From: Paracidovorax avenae ATCC 19860
Lineage (GTDB): Bacteria; Pseudomonadota; Gammaproteobacteria; Burkholderiales; Burkholderiaceae_C
Reading direction: 5' to 3'
Assembly (NCBI RefSeq): GCF_000176855.2
Contig: NC_015138.1
Coordinates: 2,666,001 to 2,730,000, forward strand
Length of the DNA stretch: 64,000 nucleotides
A model generated the notes under the pieces. That model saw only the letters and a list, made by a program, of their open reading frames with translations. It was not told where the DNA came from and did not search any database. Position numbers and translations under genes: made by a program. Of this stretch, positions 59,033-64,000 are shown in pieces. How positions within the stretch are numbered: the stretch's first letter is position 1; every line of letters begins with the position of its first letter.

Positions 59033-60637
59033 TCAAGGCGGCGGCGGCCGGGTTCCGGCCGGCTCCGGGCTGCCCGTGCCGGCCCAGGCACGCACGACGG
59101 CGTAGCTGCGCCACGGCCGCCATGCCCGGGATGCTTCCTCCGCCGCCCGGGCCGGCCGGGGGGCGGACTGCACCGCCAGTGCCTTGTGCAGCGCGACGTC
59201 GCCTGCGGGAAAGGCGTCGGGCCACCGCAGCGCGCGCATGGCAATGTACTGCGCCGTCCAGTCGCCGATGCCGGGCAGGGTACGCAGGGCAGCGACGGTG
59301 GCTTCCACATCGGCCGCGGCGTGCAGTGCGAGACGGCCTTCCGCCACCGCGCGGGACAGCGCCAGGATGGCCGCCTGGCGCTGTCGCACGATGCCGAGCC
59401 GGCCCAGCGCGTCGCCGTCGCAGCCGGCCAGCACCGAAGGTGCTGGGAACAGCCGGCAGAGATCCGGCCAGGGGGTGGCGATGGGCTCGCCCCAGCGCTC
59501 CACCACGCGCTGCGCCAACGTGCGTGCCGCGGCGACCGTGACCTGCTGGCCGAGCACCGCGCGCACGGCCAGCTCGAAGCCATCCCACGCGCCCGGGACG
59601 CGCAAGCCGTCGCCGTGCGGGAAATCGCCGTGCAGCACGGCATTGATCGCCTCGGGGTCCGCGTCCAGGTCCAGCATGCCGCGCACCCGGGCGATGACAC
59701 CCGGCAGGGCTGGCAGGAGGCTGCTGGAGACGGTCAGGACCACATGCGGCTTCGGCGCACCGCCCCGAGCGGCTGCCGTGCCGCCGTCGAAGCGCGCCGC
59801 CAGCCAGCCGGTGCACTCGCGTCCTTCCGCGTCCGCCAGCCTGGCCGTGCGGCGCAGTTCGAGGCCCGCGGCCGCATCCACGGCTTCCATGCCCTGGATG
59901 CGTCGCTGCGCGAAAAAGCCCAGCAGGGCCGCGATGTCCAGCGGCGGCCGGTAGGCCAGGCGCACCGCGCCGGTGCCCGGGCCCGCAGCGGCAGGGCTGC
60001 CCGCGCGGCGCAGCGCGGTGGGCTGGAGGCGGTAGTGTTCGGAAAAAGCGGCATTGAAGCGCCGGACGCTCCCGAAGCCGCTGGCCAGCGCGACCTGGGT
60101 GACGGGCAGGTCGGTATCGGTGAGCAATTGCTTGGCCGTCAGCAGCCGGCGCGTCTGCAGGTACTGGAGCGGCGAGATGCCCAGGGCTGCCTCGAACACG
60201 CGGCGCAGGTGCCGGTCGCTCACGCCCAGGCGGGCTGCCAGGCGCTGGATGGGAGCGCTGCCGCTTCCTGCCGCAGGGGCGTCCCAGGCACCTTCCGCAT
60301 CCAGGAACCGCAGGGCCTCGCGCACCAGGATGTTGCGTGCGTCCTGCACGGACCAGGCCGGCACGCGCGGAGCCAGTTCCGGCCGGCAGCGCAGGCAGGG
60401 CCGGAAACCGGCATTTTCCGCCTGGGCGGCCAGTGCAAAAAAGCGGCAGTTCTCGCGGCGCGGCGTGCGGACCGCACAGACGGGCCGGCAGTAAATGCCC
60501 GTGGACGTGACGCCGGTGAAGAACCGCCCGTCGAACCGCGCATCGCGTGCCGCAAGGGCCAGGTAGCGTCCGTCGTCCAGCGCATCGGCGCTGGGCGGGG
60601 CGGCAGGGGCGTCGGGCGATTGCATGCAGGCCATCAT
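59033..60637 (-). CDS. Ada-AlkA fusion: AraC-type regulator and 3-methyladenine glycosylase
   Basis: 534 residues. N-terminal Ada zinc domain FTGVTSTGIYCRPVCAVR and FRPCLRCRPE, with Cys50, 54, 81 and 84 as ligands and Cys50 the methyl-acceptor equivalent of Ada Cys38. Next an AraC helix-turn-helix (LAARLGVSDRHLRRVFEAAL, VTQVALASGFGSVRRFNAAF), then AlkA (about 220-500): VRAVLGQQVTVAAARTLAQR, hairpin LPGIGDWTAQYIAMRALRW and catalytic Asp in FPAGDVALHKAL. Senses methyl damage and excises alkylated bases. Heads ogt and the permease; start among 60637/60634/60625 uncertain. Confidence 0.93.
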   Translation of the reverse strand: MMACMQSPDAPAAPPSADALDDGRYLALAARDARFDGRFFTGVTSTGIYCRPVCAVRTPRRENCRFFALAAQAENAGFRPCLRCRPELAPRVPAWSVQDARNILVREALRFLDAEGAWDAPAAGSGSAPIQRLAARLGVSDRHLRRVFEAALGISPLQYLQTRRLLTAKQLLTDTDLPVTQVALASGFGSVRRFNAAFSEHYRLQPTALRRAGSPAAAGPGTGAVRLAYRPPLDIAALLGFFAQRRIQGMEAVDAAAGLELRRTARLADAEGRECTGWLAARFDGGTAAARGGAPKPHVVLTVSSSLLPALPGVIARVRGMLDLDADPEAINAVLHGDFPHGDGLRVPGAWDGFELAVRAVLGQQVTVAAARTLAQRVVERWGEPIATPWPDLCRLFPAPSVLAGCDGDALGRLGIVRQRQAAILALSRAVAEGRLALHAAADVEATVAALRTLPGIGDWTAQYIAMRALRWPDAFPAGDVALHKALAVQSAPRPARAAEEASRAWRPWRSYAVVRAWAGTGSPEPAGTRPPPP

Positions 60638-60910
60638 AGGCGCCGGCCGGCGGGGCGCTGGCCGTTTCCGGACCTGTGCCTGCTGCCCCGGGGGGGCCTG
60701 GGTGGCGGGCGCCAAGAAGCGGCCTCCGCCTACGCGTGGCCCGCCTGCCGGGCATGTGCGCGACGCCTACAATCCCCGCGAATCCGCAGATGGCGCGCCT
60801 CCGTTACCCGGGAGCGCGCCGCATCCGCTCCACCGGCCCATGCACTGCCGCGCCGGCCCCATCCGGGCGCCGTGGCCGCAGTGCGGGCCTGCCAGCAAAG
60901 GAACCATCCC

Positions 60911-62299
60911 GTGCAGCTTCATTCCGCCATTTTCAAGGCCTACGATATCCGCGGCGTCGTGCCGACCACCCTGACCGAAGATGTCGCGCGCGCCCTGGGC
61001 CGTGCATTCGGCACGGCGGCCCGCCGCGAAGGCCAGGCCACCGTGGCGGTGGGACGCGACGGGCGGCTGTCCGGCCCTGCGCTGTCCCGCGCGCTGATCG
61101 AAGGGCTGGTGGATGCCGGCATCGAAGTGATCGACGTCGGCGCCGTGACCACGCCGATGCTGTACTTCGCGGCCCACACCCTGTGCCAGAGCGGCATCCA
61201 GGTGACGGGCAGCCACAATCCCAAGGACTACAACGGCTTCAAGATGGTGCTGGCCGGCCGCGCCATCTACGGTGAGGAAATCCAGGGCCTGCGCCGCACG
61301 ATGGAAGAGGAAAGCTGGGACCTGCAGCCCGGCGGCTCGGTGCGGCAGGCCGACGTGCTGGCCGCTTACGTGCAGCGCATCACGTCCGACGTGAAGCTCG
61401 AGCGCCCCATCAAGATCGTGGTGGACAGCGGCAACGGCATCGCGGGCGCCTCGGCACCGGGCATCTTCCGTGCGCTGGGCTGCGAAGTGATCGAGCTGTT
61501 CTCACAGGTAGACGGCAACTTCCCCAACCACCATCCCGATCCCAGCAAGCCCGAGAACCTGCGCGACCTGATCCGCGCGCTGCAGGAGAGCGACGCCGAG
61601 CTGGGCCTGGCCTTCGACGGCGACGGCGACCGGCTGGGCATCGTCACCAAGGATGGGCAGAACATCTTCCCCGACCGCCAGATGATGCTGTTCGCGCGCG
61701 ACGTGCTCTCGCGCGTGCCGGGTGCTCCCATCCTGTTCGACGTGAAGTGCACCCAGCGCCTGGCGCCGGCCATCGAGGCCGTGGGCGGGCAGGCCGTGAT
61801 GTACAAGACGGGTCATTCGCTCATCAAGGCGCGCATGAAGGAGCTCGATTCGCCCCTGGGCGGCGAGATGAGCGGCCACATCTTCTTCAAGGAACGCTGG
61901 TTCGGCTTCGATGACGGCACCTACGCCGGCTGCCGCCTGCTCGAGATCCTGAGCCGCCATGACGACCCGAGCGCAGTGCTCAACGACCTGCCCACCAGCC
62001 ATTCCACGCCCGAGCTGAACGTGGCCTGCGAGGAAGGAGAACCCCACCGCCTGACAGCCGAACTGCAGGCGCTGGCGCAGAGCGCATTCCCGGAGCCGGC
62101 GCGCATCAGCACCATCGACGGCCTGCGCGTGGACTGGCCGGACGGCTTCGGCCTGATCCGCGCGAGCAACACCACGCCGGTACTGGTGCTGCGTTTCGAA
62201 GGGCATACGCCCGAGGCGCTGCACCGCATCGAAGGCGCCATGCTGGAGCTGCTGCAGCGCGTGAAGCCCGGCGCCGCTCCGGGCGCGGCCGCGCATTGA
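60911..62299 (+). CDS. Phosphomannomutase/phosphoglucomutase
   Basis: 462 residues from GTG 60911, with AAAGGAA upstream. Converts 6-phosphosugars to 1-phosphosugars for polysaccharide and LPS precursors (AlgC/ManB type). Active-site Ser101 in TGSHNPKDYNG, metal loop DGDGDR (from Asp236), sugar loop GGEMSGH and phosphate loop RASNTTPVLVLRFEG. Divergent from the Ada-AlkA gene. Followed 11 bp later by a nitrilase-family gene and then waaA, consistent with an envelope operon. Confidence 0.95.
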   Translation: MQLHSAIFKAYDIRGVVPTTLTEDVARALGRAFGTAARREGQATVAVGRDGRLSGPALSRALIEGLVDAGIEVIDVGAVTTPMLYFAAHTLCQSGIQVTGSHNPKDYNGFKMVLAGRAIYGEEIQGLRRTMEEESWDLQPGGSVRQADVLAAYVQRITSDVKLERPIKIVVDSGNGIAGASAPGIFRALGCEVIELFSQVDGNFPNHHPDPSKPENLRDLIRALQESDAELGLAFDGDGDRLGIVTKDGQNIFPDRQMMLFARDVLSRVPGAPILFDVKCTQRLAPAIEAVGGQAVMYKTGHSLIKARMKELDSPLGGEMSGHIFFKERWFGFDDGTYAGCRLLEILSRHDDPSAVLNDLPTSHSTPELNVACEEGEPHRLTAELQALAQSAFPEPARISTIDGLRVDWPDGFGLIRASNTTPVLVLRFEGHTPEALHRIEGAMLELLQRVKPGAAPGAAAH

Positions 62300-62310
62300 G
62301 GACCGTGGCC

Positions 62311-63063
62311 ATGCGCGTCGCGGCGGCCCAGGCCAGTTCGCTGCCCGGCGGGCCGGCAGCGAACGTCGGCAACCACTTGCGCTTCGCCGAGGCCGCGGCG
62401 GCGGCGGGCGTGCGGCTGCTGGTCTTTCCCGAGCTCTCGCTGTCGGGCTACGACCTCGCGGGCCTGGCCCAGTCGGCTGTCCAGCCGCTGGACGAAGCGC
62501 TCGCGCCGCTGCGCAGTGCCGCGCGTCGCCATGGCATGGCACTGGTGGCCGGTGCGCCGGTTGTCTCCTCGCAGCCCGGCGGCAAGCCCGGAATCGGTGC
62601 CATCACCTTCCGGCCGGACGGCGGCGTCAGCGTGTACCGCAAACGCCATCTGCACCCGGGAGAAGAACTCTACGCCGAGCCGGGAACGGAGGAGGCGCAT
62701 GTACAAGACTTCGAGGGCCTGCCGGTGGCCATGGCGGTATGCGCCGACGTCTCCCATGCATCGCATGCCGATACGGCTGCGCGCTCGGGAGCGGCGCTGT
62801 ATGCCGCTGGGATGGTGATCTCCAGCGGCGGCCATGCGCACGACACGGCATGCGCGCAGGGCCACGCGAAGCGCTGCAGGATGGCGGTGCTGCTGGCCAA
62901 CCACGGCACGCCGACCGGAGGCTATGACTGCGTGGGCCGCAGCGCATTCTGGGCACCCGGAGGTGAGCGCATGGCCGAAGCTCCCGGCACGGGGGACTGG
63001 CTCGTCATCGCGGAACGCACCATGGCGGGCTGGACCGCTTCCACGTGCCGCGTGGCGCCGTGA
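62311..63063 (+). CDS. Carbon-nitrogen hydrolase (nitrilase family)
   Basis: 250 residues from ATG 62311. The Glu-Lys-Cys triad of the family is present: Glu41 (LVFPELSLSGYDL), Lys111 (VYRKRHLHPGEE) and Cys144 (MAVCADVSHASH). Hydrolyses amide or nitrile C-N bonds; substrate unknown. No signal peptide, so cytoplasmic. Between phosphomannomutase and waaA, overlapping the waaA start by 4 bp. Confidence 0.88.
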   Translation: MRVAAAQASSLPGGPAANVGNHLRFAEAAAAAGVRLLVFPELSLSGYDLAGLAQSAVQPLDEALAPLRSAARRHGMALVAGAPVVSSQPGGKPGIGAITFRPDGGVSVYRKRHLHPGEELYAEPGTEEAHVQDFEGLPVAMAVCADVSHASHADTAARSGAALYAAGMVISSGGHAHDTACAQGHAKRCRMAVLLANHGTPTGGYDCVGRSAFWAPGGERMAEAPGTGDWLVIAERTMAGWTASTCRVAP

Positions 63064-64000
63064 GCGTCTCTCGCTCTGTTTACTCCGCGCTCATGTGGGG
63101 CGCCCGGCCCCTGTTGCTGCGCAAGCTGCGCCGCCGCGCGGTGGCCGAGCCGGGCTACGGCCATGCGGTGGAGGAGCGTTTCGGGCAGTATGGACAGGCT
63201 GCGGCACCTGGGAGGGACTCCCCTGACGGACCGCTGGTCTGGATCCATGCCGTCTCGCTGGGCGAAACCCGCGCCGCTGCCATCCTGCTGAACGAACTGC
63301 GCAGCCAGTTGCCCGGCATGCGCCTGCTGCTGACCCACGGCACCGCCACGGGCCGCGCCGAAGGGGCCAGGCTGCTGCGGCCCGGTGACGTGCAGGTCTG
63401 GCAGCCATGGGATACCCCTGGAGCCGTGGGCCGCTTCCTCGAGCATTTCCGGCCCGCGATCGGCGTGCTGATGGAAACCGAGATCTGGCCCAATCTGGTG
63501 GCGGGCTGCCGGCAGCGCGGCATTCCACTGGTGCTGGCCAATGCGCGGCTCAACGAGAAGTCGCTGGCGGGCGCGCGGCGCTGGGCCTGGCTGGCGCGGC
63601 CCGCCTACGCAGGACTGTCGGCGGCCTGGGCGCAGACCGAGGCCGATGCCGAACGCCTGCGCGCGGCCGGTGCCCGGGTGGAAGGCGTCTTCGGCAACCT
63701 GAAATTCGACGTGGTGCCCGATGCGGCGCAGCTGGCGCAGGGCAGGGCATGGCGCGACGCCAGCCCGCACCCGGTGGTTCTGCTGGCCAGCAGCCGCGAG
63801 GGCGAGGAAGCGCTGTGGCTGGAGGCTTTGCATGCCTTGCAGTCCACCACGGGAAGCATGGCCCATGCCGGCGTGCAGTGGCTGCTCGTGCCGCGCCACC
63901 CGCAGCGCGTGGCCGAGGTGCGCCAGCGCATCGAGGTGGCCGGCCTCACGGTCTCCAGCCGCAGCGGCTGGGCCGGTGCGCCCGGCGCGGCCGACGTGTG
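63060..64000 (+). CDS. waaA: Kdo transferase, 5' part
   Basis: The frame from GTG 63060 is open to the window end, 313 residues visible. Transfers Kdo from CMP-Kdo to lipid A at the inner membrane. N terminus SVYSALMWGARPLLLRKLRR, then IHAVSLGETRAAAILLNELR (catalytic Glu region), LMETEIWPNLVAGC, LANARLNEKSL and VPRHPQR are the KdtA/WaaA blocks. The start overlaps the nitrilase stop (GTGA). The C-terminal part lies outside. Confidence 0.95.
   Translation, partial: MSVSRSVYSALMWGARPLLLRKLRRRAVAEPGYGHAVEERFGQYGQAAAPGRDSPDGPLVWIHAVSLGETRAAAILLNELRSQLPGMRLLLTHGTATGRAEGARLLRPGDVQVWQPWDTPGAVGRFLEHFRPAIGVLMETEIWPNLVAGCRQRGIPLVLANARLNEKSLAGARRWAWLARPAYAGLSAAWAQTEADAERLRAAGARVEGVFGNLKFDVVPDAAQLAQGRAWRDASPHPVVLLASSREGEEALWLEALHALQSTTGSMAHAGVQWLLVPRHPQRVAEVRQRIEVAGLTVSSRSGWAGAPGAADV

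Overview
The window is a high-GC chromosomal segment of a beta-proteobacterium, most likely Comamonadaceae and probably a plant-associated Acidovorax/Paracidovorax. The evidence is the gene order thrS-infC-rpmI-rplT-pheS-pheT-ihfA, the protein sequences, and two perfect plant-inducible-promoter (PIP) boxes (TTCGC-N15-TTCGC), the target of HrpX-type regulators of type III secretion.

Layout. 1-8.9 kb: end of isocitrate lyase, then the translation cluster thrS, infC, rpmI, rplT, pheS, pheT, ihfA, a MerR-type gene and tRNA-Pro(GGG). thrS has an untracked Thr-rich leader peptide followed by a complete attenuator. 9-19.5 kb: small accessory genes (DUF3309 protein, candidate type III secreted protein, acetyltransferase, ABC exporter, ArsB-like permease, CHASE-PAS-GGDEF-EAL protein, YnfA) and a class 3 lipase behind the second PIP box. 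19.7-26.7 kb: smc, zipA, ligA. 26.7-37.3 kb: an accessory insertion with vgrG, an EagR-type chaperone gene, a prePAAR-Rhs effector with a low-GC toxin tip, two small VOC-fold genes in the immunity position and a complete IS5-family element with a 4-bp target duplication.

37.6-46.4 kb: a solute-binding-like protein without signal peptide, a small exported protein, a leftward set (YeaQ-type membrane protein, DUF697-like protein, SNF2 helicase, EVE protein), an NlpC/P60 peptidase, a PQQ-type sugar dehydrogenase and an isochorismatase-fold hydrolase. 46.5-53.4 kb: acyl-CoA metabolism (prpE, fadD-like, fadH) with a divergent TetR regulator. 53.5-64 kb: a second PAS-GGDEF-EAL protein, a DMT permease, ogt, an Ada-AlkA fusion, then a rightward phosphomannomutase / nitrilase-family / waaA set that runs off the window.

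How it fits together. The first 9 kb makes translation machinery and shows three kinds of RNA-level control (attenuation at thrS, a rare AUC start at infC, a structured leader before rpmI). The two PIP-box genes look like scattered members of a type III secretion regulon whose apparatus genes lie elsewhere. VgrG-EagR-Rhs and its neighbours form one type VI effector cassette. The ogt and ada-alkA genes together supply the usual parts of the adaptive response to alkylation.

The strongest items for follow-up are the thrS attenuator, the two PIP-box genes and the Rhs tip with its VOC-fold neighbours. All calls come from reading the sequence; no database search was run.
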